The notes: generated by a model from the sequence alone, not told the origin. Numbered from the stretch's first letter, positions 1-10,440 are shown. The stretch is DNA of 64,000 nucleotides from an uncultured Aquimarina sp. (GCA_947498705.1 CANMLW010000004.1:186001-250000), one strand, 5' to 3'. Numbers and translations: made by a program.

Positions 1-2
1 GC

Positions 3-3000
3 TTGCCAAAATCTGCTCTAGAGGTAATCAAAACCATATATAAACAAGCAAAGAAAGAAAAAAACGACAATCAGACTATAAAAGCATTTTTACACGAAGC
101 CAAGTATTTACTTACGTTAGAAGAAAATGCGCAGCTTACTATTATTTCTGATTTAAAAAATGAGATTGAACAAAGTGCATTTCCTAAAAAGAATATATTA
201 GAAAGTATCCTTGCTAACTTATATTGGCAATATTTTCAACAAAACCGATGGAGGTTTTATAACAGAACTCAAACTGCTACCAAAGTAGATCAACAAGATT
301 TTAGGACCTGGGATTTAGAAACCTTGTTTGCAGAAGTACATTTACATTTTCAAAATTCGATAAAAAATGGTGTCCTGGCGCAACAAACTGATCTCTCAAA
401 ATTTGATAATATATTACATACAGAAAAGGATTCTAAAAAATATCGCCCAACGTTGTATGATTTTTTGATCCACAATGCGCTAGATTTTTATAAAACTTCG
501 GAAACCAATATTACCAAGCCGGCTTACGCATTTTCTATCAATGATGCAAAATACTTAAAAGAACATACAGCTTTCTCTACTTTAAAAATAGAGACTAAAG
601 ACTCTTTGTCTCTACAATACAATGCTTTGAAGCTATATCAAAATTTGATCAAGTTTCATATAAGAAATAAGACATTAGATGCCCTTACAGAAGCAAATCT
701 AGAACGCATTAAATTTGTTACATCCAATGCTGTTTTTACAGATAAAAATGAAGTACTACTACAGTGTTTACAAGCAGAACAGAAAAGAATCGAATCACAA
801 CCTTCATCTGCCCTTTATAGCTACGAAATTGCAAGTTTATATAGGAATCAATCTACTACATATGATCCCAGCAAAAACGATACTAATCGATGGAAAGCTA
901 AAGATGCTCTTGCTCTTTGCGATGCCATTATTAAAAAATTTCCGAATTCCAGAGGTAGTGATAAATGCAACGCTTTAAAAAGCCAAATACTTCAAGCTAC
1001 ATTAAACTTAAAAACAGAAAAGCACGTACCGATTCAAACACCTTCCAGAATTCTGGTATCCTACAAAAACCTTGGTAAACTTTATCTAAACGCATTTAAA
1101 ATAACTCCTGATCAATTACAAAGTTTAAACCGACTTTACGAAACACAAGAAAAAATCAGGTTTATTAACGCCTTACAGGTATATAAAACCTGGGATGCTA
1201 CACTTCGAAATGATAACGATTATCAGGGACATACTACAGAAATTACTTTACCAGCATTAGATCGCGGTTTTTACTTAATTGTTGCTAGTGTTTCGAAAGA
1301 TCTGTCCAACAACAAAATGTTTTCTTTTGGAGATACTCAGGTTAGTAATCTGGCATTGATCGAAAACAAAACCCCAGAAAAAACAATTTTTCAGGTGTTA
1401 GACAGAAACAATGGTACTCCAATTGCTAATGCTACTATACACTTAACAACAGACAAGCAAAGACGTCATGGTAACAATCAGCTTGACAAAAAGTTGATAA
1501 CAGATGATAAGGGACAAGCTTCTCTAACCGTTCCTAATTACCTATATAACATAGACGCACAAGTAACTTATAAAGATGACTCTGCTTTGTTTAAAGGGTA
1601 TTACCTTAATCAATCTTATGACCCCTCTGGAGAAAACAAAACCCGTAATACTACTTTCCTGTTTACAGATCGAAGTATCTACAGACCTGGGCAAACGGTT
1701 TATTTTAAGGGAATCATGATGTCCTCTAATGGTGTAGATCAATTTAAAGCAGCTCCTAATCAATCTGCCGTAGTGACTCTAAGAGATGCTAATAATCAAG
1801 AAATAAAAGTTTTAAATTTTACCACTAATGAATATGGTTCTTATAGCGGAGAGTTTATCTTACCGTCTTCTGGGCTAACTGGAAACTATACCCTACAAAC
1901 CAATACTTATGAAACCACTTCTATTTCGGTAGAAGAATACAAACGTCCCAAGTTCGAAACAACATTTGACCCTGTGACCAAAACATATAAAATAAATGAC
2001 AATATTACGCTTAAAGGTACTGCAACTGCTTATTCGGGTAGTGTTATCAGTAATGCAAAAGTAGTGTATCGGGTACATAGAAAAGTTAGGTACCCACGAT
2101 GGTGCTATTGGTATCCAAGACATTTTTCACAACCTCAGGAAATTACTCATGGGGAAACCAAAACCGATGATAAAGGTGCATATATCATAGATTTTAAAGC
2201 AATTCCTGATCTTAATGTCCCTAAAGAAGATGCTCCTACTTTTAATTATGAAGTTATTGCAGATGTAACCGATATTAATGGAGAAACCAGAAGTACTACT
2301 ACCATTGTTAATGTAGGATATCATGCATTAATTGCTAGTGTCAACACAGATAGCAAAATCGATAAGAGCAAAAGTAACCATACGCTTACTATAGATACAA
2401 GAAACCTTAATAATGAACCTGTAGCAGCTACAGGTACTATTAAAATTTTTAAGTTAAAGGCTCCTGATAAACCTTTACGTACACGCCCATGGAAAGCTCC
2501 TGATTATGAAGGTTACAAGAAAGAGGAGTTTGCCAAGTTGTTTCCGCATGATGCCTATAAAGATGAGCATGATTACAGAACATGGGAAAAAGGAGCGCAG
2601 GTATTAGACAAACCTTTTTCTACATCAGCCGCTAAGGATCAGACAGTAGGAACCCAATCACTTACTCTAGGCACAATCAAGTCCTGGGAATCTGGAAAAT
2701 ATGTTATCGAACTTACCGCTAAAGACAGGTTTGGACAAGATGTAAAAGACATACAATACACTTCTCTTTACAGCCAACAAGATCAAACCAGCAGTGACAA
2801 TCAACTTTTTGAAGTTTCAACAAATAAAGACACCTACAAAATAGGCGAAGATGCAATTATAAAGTTTAGCTCTGCGTCAGACGATATAACTATCACGGTG
2901 GATATTGAAAAAGATTATAAAACTATAGAAACCCGATTAATCAAACTTTCTAAAAATAGTAAAACCATTAAAATCCCAGTACTAAAAGAAGATCTTGGCG

Positions 3001-5978
3001 GTTTTGCTATCAACTATAGCTATGGCAATTACAACGATTATCAAAGTGGTGCCATTGCTATTCGTGTTCCTTACGAACCTACAGCCCTTAGTATAGAAAC
3101 CAAAACTTTTAGAGACAAACTGCAACCGGGGCAAGATGAAACATGGAGCTTTTCTATAAAAGGTCCTAAAGGCGAAAAAGTAAGTGCAGAACTACTGGCT
3201 AGTATGTATGACGCTTCATTAGATCAATTTAAACCTCATGACTGGTATTTCGATCCTATTAATCAACCTGTATATAGTCTTTTAAGCAGGCGAAATGCAA
3301 ATCAAAGCTTTGGTACCGCATCTTTTAGGCTGCAAAATCAAAGTACACTAAGTCACTATTATAACGATCCAAAGTTTGATCAATTAAATTGGTTTGGGCT
3401 CTATTTTGGGCAACAATATTATGGGGTACGTAGTAAAAGTCGTCGTAGTATGAGAATGGAACAACCCGCTCCTATGATGATGAAATCTGAAGCAGCAGAA
3501 GGTGCCGCATTAGATGATGCAGAAATGGAAGAATCTGTTGTTGCTAATGAAGTAGTAACAGATACTATTGGTGGTAGCGTTTCGGAAAATAAAAGTCAAG
3601 CTACCCAAAAACCTTCCTTAAAAGGAGTTAAAATCAGAAAAAACCTGCAAGAAACCGCTTTTTTCTTTCCAAAGCTTACTACCGACAAAGAGGGCAATGT
3701 TAGTTTTAACTTTACAGCTCCAGAAGCATTAACCCAATGGAAATTACAGCTTCTGGCACATACAAAAAGTATGAATTCGACAGTGACATCTCTCGAAACC
3801 GTAACCCAAAAAGAATTGATGGCATCACCCAATCCACCACGATTTCTGAGAGAAGGGGATCAGATTATTATTAGCTCTAAAATATCTAATCTAACCTCAA
3901 AAGAACTGAACGGAACCGTAACATTACAATTAGTAGATGCATTTACCAACAACGCCATTGACAGTGAATTACAAAACACCAATGCACAACAAAGTTTTAC
4001 GGTAACAGCAAAAGGAAATACAAATGTTTCCTGGGAGTTAAAGATTCCTGATAATATACAGACTGTACAATATAAGATTATCGCCAAAGCGGGTAGTTAT
4101 TCTGATGGGGAGCAAAATGTACTACCGGTCCTTAGCAATAGAATGCTGGTTACAGAAACACTACCGATGTGGATACGCTCTAACCAAACAAAGACATTTA
4201 CGTTAGACAAATTAAAAAACACTACATCGAGTACTCTAAAACATCACAAGCTAACTTTAGAAATGACCTCGAACCCTGCATGGTACGCGGTACAGGCGTT
4301 ACCATACTTAATGGAGCCACAATACCCAAGCTCAGAACAGGTATTCTCTAGGTATTATGCAAACAATCTGGCAAGTCATATTGCAAATTCAACACCTAGA
4401 ATCAAACAAGTATTCGACCAGTGGCGATCTAGCGATGCGTTATTGAGCAACCTTGAGAAAAATCAGGAATTAAAATCATTAATCATACAAGAAACTCCGT
4501 GGCTTAGAGATGCTCAAAGTGAAACCGAGCAAAAGAAACGAATTGCGCTTCTTTTTGATCTTAATAAAATGAATACCGAGTTACAGTCCTCTTTACAACA
4601 ATTGATGCAGATGCAGTACAATTCTGGGGGATTCCCGTGGTTCTCTGGGGGACGTGAAAATCGTTTTATCACACAGCACATCGCTACAGGATTTGGTCAT
4701 TTAGATAAATTAGGTGCAACGCGATTAGAGGGTGACGCAAAGAATATGCTGCAAAATGCGATACGTTTTCTGGATACCGAATTTGTAAAAGAATATGAAG
4801 ATCTAAAACGATATTGTAAAAAAAATAAAATCGATATTAACAAAAACCATTTAAGCTATACACAAATTCATTATTTGTATATGCGAAGCTTTTTCTCTAG
4901 TATCAAAAGACCACAAAACACCAATGAAGCGTGGAAATATTACCTGGGGCAAGCTCAAAAATATTGGTTAAAACAAGGGTTATACTCGCAAGGAATGCTA
5001 GCTTTAATCACCCATAGAAATGGAGATAGTACTACAGCCTCTAAAATCCTTAGATCATTGGATGAAAAAAGCATCACTAACGAAGAGCTAGGAATGTATT
5101 GGAAATCAAACACTGCTAGTTGGTATTGGTATCAGGCTCCTATAGAAACGCAATCCTTGCTCATTGAAGCTTTTTCCGAAATAGAAAAAGAACCCAAACG
5201 AACAGAAATTGTCGACAACCTAAAAGTCTGGTTACTCAAAAATAAGCAAACCAATCGTTGGGAAACTACCAAAGCTACTGCCGATGCTGTATATGCACTT
5301 TTACTACAAGGTAGTGATTGGCTATCGATAACCGATATGGTGGACATTACTCTGGGAGATCAAAAAATTGATCCTAGCAGTATAGACGATGTAAAAGTAG
5401 AGGCCGGAACTGGTTATTTTAAAACCTCATGGTCTCGTAGTGAAATACAACATGCTATGGCTACCGCAAAAATCACCAAAAAAGGAAAAGGTATTGCCTG
5501 GGGAGCATTGTATTGGCAATATTTTGAGGATCTGGATAAAATCACCTCAGCAGAAACTCCTTTATCGCTTAAGAAAAAGTTATTCCTAAAAAAGAATACC
5601 GATACCGGAGAAAAAATTACAGAAATCAATAAAGATACTCCGTTAGCACTTGGTGATTTAATTAGAGTACGTATCGAACTGCGGTCTGACAGAGCGATGG
5701 AATTTGTACATATGAAAGATATGAGAGCATCTGGACTAGAACCTATCAATGTGCTTTCTCAATACAAATGGCAAGATGGGTTAGGATATTACGAAAGTAC
5801 CCGTGATGCTTCTACCAACTTTTTCTTTGATTATTTACCCAAAGGCGTCTATGTTTTTGAATATGACTTGCGTGTAAATAATAAAGGAGATTTCTCTAAC
5901 GGTATCACTACCATACAATGTATGTATGCGCCTGAATTTTCTAGCCATTCTGAAGGGGTTCGAGTACTTGTTAAGTAA
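3..5978 (+). CDS. Alpha-2-macroglobulin family protein, 5' end cut by the window
   Basis: A very large protein (1991 residues visible) whose frame is open to the window edge, so the first TTG is not a secure start and the signal peptide is probably upstream. The N-terminal ~340 residues look helical. An MG2-like segment (DRSIYRPGQTVYFKG) lies near residue 555, and a Met/Glu-rich low-complexity stretch near residue 1150 sits where a bait-like loop could be. The C-terminal third has the helical, thioester-domain-like part (GGFPWFSGGRENRF near 1541). Bacterial relatives are periplasmic or surface protease traps. The CxEQ thioester motif is replaced by SSEQ at residues 1443-1446, so covalent trapping by the usual chemistry is not expected. 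No partner gene follows; the next gene is convergent. Confidence 0.88.
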   Translation: MPKSALEVIKTIYKQAKKEKNDNQTIKAFLHEAKYLLTLEENAQLTIISDLKNEIEQSAFPKKNILESILANLYWQYFQQNRWRFYNRTQTATKVDQQDFRTWDLETLFAEVHLHFQNSIKNGVLAQQTDLSKFDNILHTEKDSKKYRPTLYDFLIHNALDFYKTSETNITKPAYAFSINDAKYLKEHTAFSTLKIETKDSLSLQYNALKLYQNLIKFHIRNKTLDALTEANLERIKFVTSNAVFTDKNEVLLQCLQAEQKRIESQPSSALYSYEIASLYRNQSTTYDPSKNDTNRWKAKDALALCDAIIKKFPNSRGSDKCNALKSQILQATLNLKTEKHVPIQTPSRILVSYKNLGKLYLNAFKITPDQLQSLNRLYETQEKIRFINALQVYKTWDATLRNDNDYQGHTTEITLPALDRGFYLIVASVSKDLSNNKMFSFGDTQVSNLALIENKTPEKTIFQVLDRNNGTPIANATIHLTTDKQRRHGNNQLDKKLITDDKGQASLTVPNYLYNIDAQVTYKDDSALFKGYYLNQSYDPSGENKTRNTTFLFTDRSIYRPGQTVYFKGIMMSSNGVDQFKAAPNQSAVVTLRDANNQEIKVLNFTTNEYGSYSGEFILPSSGLTGNYTLQTNTYETTSISVEEYKRPKFETTFDPVTKTYKINDNITLKGTATAYSGSVISNAKVVYRVHRKVRYPRWCYWYPRHFSQPQEITHGETKTDDKGAYIIDFKAIPDLNVPKEDAPTFNYEVIADVTDINGETRSTTTIVNVGYHALIASVNTDSKIDKSKSNHTLTIDTRNLNNEPVAATGTIKIFKLKAPDKPLRTRPWKAPDYEGYKKEEFAKLFPHDAYKDEHDYRTWEKGAQVLDKPFSTSAAKDQTVGTQSLTLGTIKSWESGKYVIELTAKDRFGQDVKDIQYTSLYSQQDQTSSDNQLFEVSTNKDTYKIGEDAIIKFSSASDDITITVDIEKDYKTIETRLIKLSKNSKTIKIPVLKEDLGGFAINYSYGNYNDYQSGAIAIRVPYEPTALSIETKTFRDKLQPGQDETWSFSIKGPKGEKVSAELLASMYDASLDQFKPHDWYFDPINQPVYSLLSRRNANQSFGTASFRLQNQSTLSHYYNDPKFDQLNWFGLYFGQQYYGVRSKSRRSMRMEQPAPMMMKSEAAEGAALDDAEMEESVVANEVVTDTIGGSVSENKSQATQKPSLKGVKIRKNLQETAFFFPKLTTDKEGNVSFNFTAPEALTQWKLQLLAHTKSMNSTVTSLETVTQKELMASPNPPRFLREGDQIIISSKISNLTSKELNGTVTLQLVDAFTNNAIDSELQNTNAQQSFTVTAKGNTNVSWELKIPDNIQTVQYKIIAKAGSYSDGEQNVLPVLSNRMLVTETLPMWIRSNQTKTFTLDKLKNTTSSTLKHHKLTLEMTSNPAWYAVQALPYLMEPQYPSSEQVFSRYYANNLASHIANSTPRIKQVFDQWRSSDALLSNLEKNQELKSLIIQETPWLRDAQSETEQKKRIALLFDLNKMNTELQSSLQQLMQMQYNSGGFPWFSGGRENRFITQHIATGFGHLDKLGATRLEGDAKNMLQNAIRFLDTEFVKEYEDLKRYCKKNKIDINKNHLSYTQIHYLYMRSFFSSIKRPQNTNEAWKYYLGQAQKYWLKQGLYSQGMLALITHRNGDSTTASKILRSLDEKSITNEELGMYWKSNTASWYWYQAPIETQSLLIEAFSEIEKEPKRTEIVDNLKVWLLKNKQTNRWETTKATADAVYALLLQGSDWLSITDMVDITLGDQKIDPSSIDDVKVEAGTGYFKTSWSRSEIQHAMATAKITKKGKGIAWGALYWQYFEDLDKITSAETPLSLKKKLFLKKNTDTGEKITEINKDTPLALGDLIRVRIELRSDRAMEFVHMKDMRASGLEPINVLSQYKWQDGLGYYESTRDASTNFFFDYLPKGVYVFEYDLRVNNKGDFSNGITTIQCMYAPEFSSHSEGVRVLVK

Positions 5979-6035
5979 TAGTATTTGTTATAATGAAAAT
6001 CAACTTTAAATTCTTGACTTAACCAAAAGATAACG

Positions 6036-6074
6036 AATTGCAATGTATCTTGATCAAAAGGATACATTGCAATT
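6036..6074. terminator. Bidirectional hairpin terminator between convergent genes
   Basis: A perfect 14-bp stem (6036-6049 with 6061-6074) and an 11-nt loop lie between the alpha-2-macroglobulin gene and the convergent membrane-protein gene. The T-rich flanks are weak, so termination is inferred mainly from the position. Confidence 0.6.
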
Positions 6075-6096
6075 TACTAAACCTTCTTATACCGTT

Positions 6097-6765
6097 TTAC
6101 TCCTCGAAGGCTTCAATCTCTTTTAAATAAGCAAGTGCATTATTTAATGAATAATTTAGTGATGTATCGGTCAAGAAAGATCCTCTATCTAATCGACTCC
6201 AAAACACCGAGGATGTTTTATCATACTTATTCAATATCCATAAAGATAGCGGAAACCAAAGAATTGAAAAACCGATATGAATGACCACGGTAATTGGAGC
6301 TTTCTCCCAGATATGCGCAATCAATATGGTTATATCCCATTTATACATTAAGATAATCAGAGACCAAAAAAACAGATTACTGAAAATAAAAATAAACCTG
6401 TTATGTCTTATCCTATTAACCTTTAATTTTCCAATTAGCTTTTGTAATTCGACAACAGGTTTTGAATTATTAATTTTATAAATATAGTCCAGTTGTCGAA
6501 TATTTTTGAATAGCACGATGTAAGTAAATATTAGGATTAGGATTCCTGCATATCTTGTCGAACTATTTTCGAAATTAGGTACTAAAACTAACCAGGCATA
6601 TATATTGATCATTAGATTTAAGAGCATAAAAAGAATGCTATTTACTATATTCTTTTTTATGATAGTATCAATCTTACTATGTCTTGACTCTTTAAATAGT
6701 TTCGCAACCAAATCTTCTTCATTTCCTTGTTGACCCCACTCTTGTTGTAAATCTTGTATATTCAT
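6097..6765 (-). CDS. Multi-pass membrane protein, partner of an ECF sigma factor
   Basis: A 222-residue protein with a soluble, charged N-terminus of about 45 residues and then four hydrophobic segments (roughly residues 45-68, 74-90, 125-145 and 160-180). It starts 2 nt after the stop of the sigma-factor gene and is surely cotranscribed with it. In Bacteroidota the gene after an ECF sigma factor is often its membrane regulator, so an anti-sigma-like role is the natural guess. I see no zinc-binding anti-sigma motif and it is not a single-pass FecR type. The family is not recognised further. Confidence 0.7.
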   Translation of the reverse strand: MNIQDLQQEWGQQGNEEDLVAKLFKESRHSKIDTIIKKNIVNSILFMLLNLMINIYAWLVLVPNFENSSTRYAGILILIFTYIVLFKNIRQLDYIYKINNSKPVVELQKLIGKLKVNRIRHNRFIFIFSNLFFWSLIILMYKWDITILIAHIWEKAPITVVIHIGFSILWFPLSLWILNKYDKTSSVFWSRLDRGSFLTDTSLNYSLNNALAYLKEIEAFEE

Positions 6766-6767
6766 TG

Positions 6768-7268
6768 TTACTGTTTTTTAAGATTGAACTCCTTTTTTAA
6801 GCGTTTTTTTATTCTCGATATTTTAGTAGCGACATTCGTTTTCGAAATGCCTAATACCGAGGCTATTTCCTCATAACTGTATTGGTCTAAATACAGTAAA
6901 ATCAATGCTTTGTTTAGCGCATTAAATTTTGATATAAAATGATACAATTGCTTTATCTTTTCAGATACATCTATATCTTCATCATTACTAACAAGAATTG
7001 GTGTTTCCTTTATGGGCTGAAAAAGTGTTTTTTTTCGTGATGTTTTTCGGTAAAATGAAATCGCCACATTTAAGGCTATTCTATACATCCAGGTAGATAT
7101 TTTATAATCGTTATTATAGTTTTTCCACGATTTCCATAATTGAATGGTAATTTCCTGGATTAGATCACTTCTATCCTCTACATTTTTGCAGTAAGAGTTG
7201 ACAATCTTCAGGACGATGCCTTGATTGGCTTTTAGGATTTCTAAAAATTTTTCTTCACTCAATTCCAT
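6768..7268 (-). CDS. ECF-type RNA polymerase sigma factor (sigma-70 family)
   Basis: A 166-residue protein of the usual ECF length. The region-2 core (DLIQEITIQLWKSW, then STWMYRIALNVAISFYRK) is at residues 35-75. Region 4 with a helix-turn-helix (YSYEEIASVLGISKTNVATKISRIKKRL) is at residues 127-155. It directs RNA polymerase to a small regulon, often its own operon. It is the first gene of a two-gene minus-strand unit with the membrane protein downstream. The target promoters cannot be read from this window. Confidence 0.92.
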   Translation of the reverse strand: MELSEEKFLEILKANQGIVLKIVNSYCKNVEDRSDLIQEITIQLWKSWKNYNNDYKISTWMYRIALNVAISFYRKTSRKKTLFQPIKETPILVSNDEDIDVSEKIKQLYHFISKFNALNKALILLYLDQYSYEEIASVLGISKTNVATKISRIKKRLKKEFNLKKQ

Positions 7269-7468
7269 TAATAAACAATGTTTACTTTATTATTCGATTG
7301 GAAATTGAAAAAATCACACTTGGGTATAAAAATAATTTATTTAGGTGATGAGGGTATAATGTCCATTAACTTAATAGCTGAATCATCTACTGTAAAACAA
7401 AAACTAATGGAAGTAGAAAAAGTTTAACAATAAAATTTGACTCTGTGCACAAACTACCATTATTGCAA

Positions 7469-7894
7469 CTAGTTTTTTTGTTTTTTCACAGTGATTGGGT
7501 GTCCTTTAACACCAGCATAAAAAACAATTATCTCTGCATATTCTGAGGATTCATTTTCTCCAAAATGCCAAGTACCTACTAACTCTACAATTGGATCTCC
7601 TGCTTTTAGATGAAGTGTATCGTTAGTTTCGCTAATTACGGTTAGTTCGCCTTTTAGTAAAACACCAGCATTAATTTCTGGGTGTTTATGTAATGGTAAT
7701 TTTGCTTTTGGAGGAATCTTTATTCTTAAAATAGTTATTTCTGGATTGCCTTCATGGTATTTTGGAAGTTGTACTCCATTCCAACTCTTAGTTGTTTTGG
7801 CCAATGTAATTACTTCAATGTTCGTATTTTTTTCTGATTTGCATCCCATTACAAAAATCAGTACCAAACAAAACGAGTTAAATATTTTTTTCAT
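7469..7894 (-). CDS. Cupin-domain lipoprotein
   Basis: A 141-residue protein with a lipoprotein signal (FVMGC, lipidated Cys18) followed by a single cupin barrel. The first cupin motif is visible as PLHKHPEINAGVLLKGELTV (around residues 68-87), and the second as the LKAGD ... GTWHFGEN segment with a conserved His. The histidines suggest a metal site, but the ligand is unknown. It is a stand-alone minus-strand gene. The sequence upstream of its ATG (about 7905-7935) resembles the border upstream of the gene ending at 11276. Confidence 0.8.
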   Translation of the reverse strand: MKKIFNSFCLVLIFVMGCKSEKNTNIEVITLAKTTKSWNGVQLPKYHEGNPEITILRIKIPPKAKLPLHKHPEINAGVLLKGELTVISETNDTLHLKAGDPIVELVGTWHFGENESSEYAEIIVFYAGVKGHPITVKKQKN

Positions 7895-8158
7895 TGTAGA
7901 GAATCAATAGTTTAATATATGTGCAATAACAGAATACTAAATTTAGTCAATAGTTGACACAAAATATGACCATTCATTATCTAATTTTTCGTAACGAGAT
8001 ACTCTTTCATTTTTAGTTAGAGTGCTTGTTAAGTAAGATGAGTAGTTCATTATTATAAAATCTATTTTACTAAAAAATGAATCTTTAATACAAGGCCACA
8101 TTAAAGGTTCTTTTCTAAATTAAGAAGTGTTGAACCATTTCTCTTGTTAAGATGGTTA

Positions 8159-8644
8159 TTATTTCCAGTCTGATTCTGGTGGAGGAGGTGGAATTTCAGT
8201 ACTTTTTATTCTGTTTTCATATTCTTTTTTCAATACCTCATCTGTTTTCGTTTTTATTTTGATGACTTTTGAATTAGGGTTGTTAGTTCGTAAATAAAAG
8301 TCTATTTGAAATCTATCTCTAGTTTTATCTGAATACCGATACCTAAACACATGATAATCTTTTCTTAATACTACAACATCAGAAAGCTTAGTTGAGTTTC
8401 TGATTTTTCTTATTTCTAGTATACAACTTTCAAGTTTTGATTGTATTATATCATATAGGCTACTATCAAAATATTGCAATATTGATTCGAGATTATTGTC
8501 TTGTAAACCGACTATAATTTTAGCTGTGGTTATTTTCTGATTTTCAAAAATTTCCTGCGTAGAAAAGTTTTCAGTTTGTCCAAATGAAAAGAAACAGGTT
8601 AGTAAAATCAGAAGTGTAAATTTTATTTTTGTCATCCTCTTCAA
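8159..8644 (-). CDS. Secreted protein of unknown function
   Basis: A 161-residue protein with a signal peptide (hydrophobic residues 7-21, likely cleavage after FSFG at Gln23), a helical-looking middle and a proline-rich C-terminus (IPPPPPESDW). A second Met at position 4 is an equally good start. The middle part has the feel of a small NTF2-like or DUF3887-like fold (phrases such as LESILQYFDSSLYDII), but I cannot assign a family. It stands alone, with about 260 nt of non-coding sequence upstream. Confidence 0.6.
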   Translation of the reverse strand: MKRMTKIKFTLLILLTCFFSFGQTENFSTQEIFENQKITTAKIIVGLQDNNLESILQYFDSSLYDIIQSKLESCILEIRKIRNSTKLSDVVVLRKDYHVFRYRYSDKTRDRFQIDFYLRTNNPNSKVIKIKTKTDEVLKKEYENRIKSTEIPPPPPESDWK

Positions 8645-8756
8645 ATTATTACACCAAAACTTTTGCTGCTCAAAATATTGTTTAGTTCCACTTTCTTTAA
8701 TTTTATTCTTTTATGCTACTTACATACATCTACAAATCTAGTAATTTCTGATCTCA

Positions 8757-9575
8757 TTACTTTTTAGCAATAGTTCGCAGTGCTCTTTTGATGATTTTTC
8801 CTGTTTCTTTTGTTGGCGATTTCTTCTGCCATGTATTACAAAACTCACTCACAAACTTTGGTTGGGATTTGCTGGCGTCATTTAGCCAATTACCCACACT
8901 ATCCTGAACATATTTTGAAGGATCAGAGATTAGGTTTTCTAAGATGGGTAATGCTATTTCTGGATGTTCTTTTAGTCTTTCGATATGCTTACACCAAACT
9001 CCTCTTGGTCGTGTTGCTTCTGTGGTAAATCGTCTTATATTTTCATCTTCATTATCTGTCCAATCAGTTAAAATTTTAATTGACTCTTCTAAATGGGTAT
9101 CAATTTCTGGTCGTAGTGCCATCCAAACTACTTCTCTCACCCCAAAATGTTTGTCTGCGACCAATTTTTGTGATGTTGTTAGTTTTTCTTTTATGGTCAG
9201 TTGTTCATTTAATCCAATTAGATAAGGCGCATAACACCGAATAGAGTCAGACAAATGGGTACTTGTTTTTTTGAATATTTCTTCCAGAGTATCAGTACCT
9301 CCATACAACTGGTACAGTGCCGAACCTACCAATTTGGTAGTATTCATTGCAGAAGGTTTTTTCTGTGCTGCTATTTCTTTAACAATCAAACCTATATGGC
9401 TTTGGTCAATTCCAAATGCTGGAAAAGTAGCTTTTATGAGCTGTACGTGATCGACTGCCAACCATTCTGTTAAGTTTACGGTTTCAATTTGTCCCATACT
9501 TAATAACTCCATCACCTCAGCAGGAATATCCTGAGCTTTTCTTACTCCCTTTCTGTTTACTATTTCTGATGTCAT
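8757..9575 (-). CDS. DNA alkylation repair (AlkD-like HEAT-repeat) protein
   Basis: A HEAT-repeat protein of the DNA alkylation repair family; relatives excise alkylated bases by wrapping DNA in a helical solenoid. The sequence shows repeated helical pairs (for example HFGVREVVWMALRPEIDTHL and DNEDENIRRFTTEATRPRG), and its N-terminus KAQDIPAEVMELLSMGQIET is typical of the flavobacterial group. The open frame continues 9 codons upstream to 9602, but the ATG at 9575 (MTSEIVNRKG) is the more family-like start. No partner gene is adjacent. Substrate range is unknown. Confidence 0.8.
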   Translation of the reverse strand: MTSEIVNRKGVRKAQDIPAEVMELLSMGQIETVNLTEWLAVDHVQLIKATFPAFGIDQSHIGLIVKEIAAQKKPSAMNTTKLVGSALYQLYGGTDTLEEIFKKTSTHLSDSIRCYAPYLIGLNEQLTIKEKLTTSQKLVADKHFGVREVVWMALRPEIDTHLEESIKILTDWTDNEDENIRRFTTEATRPRGVWCKHIERLKEHPEIALPILENLISDPSKYVQDSVGNWLNDASKSQPKFVSEFCNTWQKKSPTKETGKIIKRALRTIAKK

Positions 9576-9671
9576 TTGTTTTGTTTTCGTTGGTTGTAAC
9601 AACAGTCTCTGCTATGATTTTGGTGTGACGCAAAATCTCAATGAATTATAGCTATTGTTATAGGTAGCTTT

Positions 9672-10412
9672 TTATTCAATTAATTTAGTTAAGTCAACGT
9701 TTGTAATTTCCTCAAAGATTTGAGCAGCTAATTCAGTATCTATTTTTCCCATTCCGAAGCTTACAATTTTTCCAATAAGCATCATTTTTAAATCCTTCTT
9801 ACTAATTTTTTTACTTTTCCCTTTAAGTTCTTCGATTTCCTCAAATATTATTTCTTGTCCGAAGCCAAGTTTATCTAGTCGTTCCAATACAGAATCAATT
9901 CTCTGATGCAATTCGGTAAGCTCTTTTAAGGAATATTCAACGTCATTTTTTGTTAATTCATTTTCTGGTACTTGGTAATCTTGAAAAATACTCTGTTGTC
10001 TTTGAATTTCGTGATTTATGTTTCTGATATTATTTAATTCAGACCTGTTTATTCTCTCTTTTTCTTTCAAGAAACTTAATTCTTGATTTTGCCTTTTCTT
10101 TGTTTCGCTGTCAAGTGCTTTAGTTAAATAATCCTGATTTCGAGAAAGTTCTTTTCGTTTATCAGCTAACTTCTTTTCAAAATCCGCAACTTTCGTACTT
10201 ATTCGAATTAATTCTTTTGATTTTGAGTCAATCTGCCTTTGATAGCTTTGAGCAGTCGAAAAATTTTTGGCAGACAACATTCTTTTGGTCAAGTCATTAA
10301 TTTTAGAATTCGAATCAACCTCCTTTTTTCTCTCCGCAGTTTGTTTTTTCATCAAATCTGCTATTTGAGAATTAAGTTGACTTACTTTATTTCTATAACT
10401 ACTTACTGACAT
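9672..10412 (-). CDS. Coiled-coil protein of unknown function
   Basis: A 246-residue hydrophilic protein, rich in Lys, Glu, Gln and Ser, without signal peptide or membrane segment. Residues 1-140 are a long coiled coil (SYRNKVSQLNSQIADLMKKQ at the start, many heptads after). A second helical part follows (SLKELTELHQRIDSVLERLD, near 165-185), then a compact C-terminal domain (KKDLKMMLIGKIVSFGMGKI). It resembles coiled-coil proteins found near mobile or defence genes, but I recognise no enzymatic motif. Repeat copy A lies just upstream of its start. Confidence 0.65.
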   Translation of the reverse strand: MSVSSYRNKVSQLNSQIADLMKKQTAERKKEVDSNSKINDLTKRMLSAKNFSTAQSYQRQIDSKSKELIRISTKVADFEKKLADKRKELSRNQDYLTKALDSETKKRQNQELSFLKEKERINRSELNNIRNINHEIQRQQSIFQDYQVPENELTKNDVEYSLKELTELHQRIDSVLERLDKLGFGQEIIFEEIEELKGKSKKISKKDLKMMLIGKIVSFGMGKIDTELAAQIFEEITNVDLTKLIE

Positions 10413-10440
10413 CCTTAATACGAGTTTTTAAATTACGTAC

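Noticed and set aside
5849..6067. A 72-codon minus-strand frame over the end of the alpha-2-macroglobulin gene
   Set aside because: It overlaps a well-supported gene and the terminator hairpin, and its protein is not family-like.
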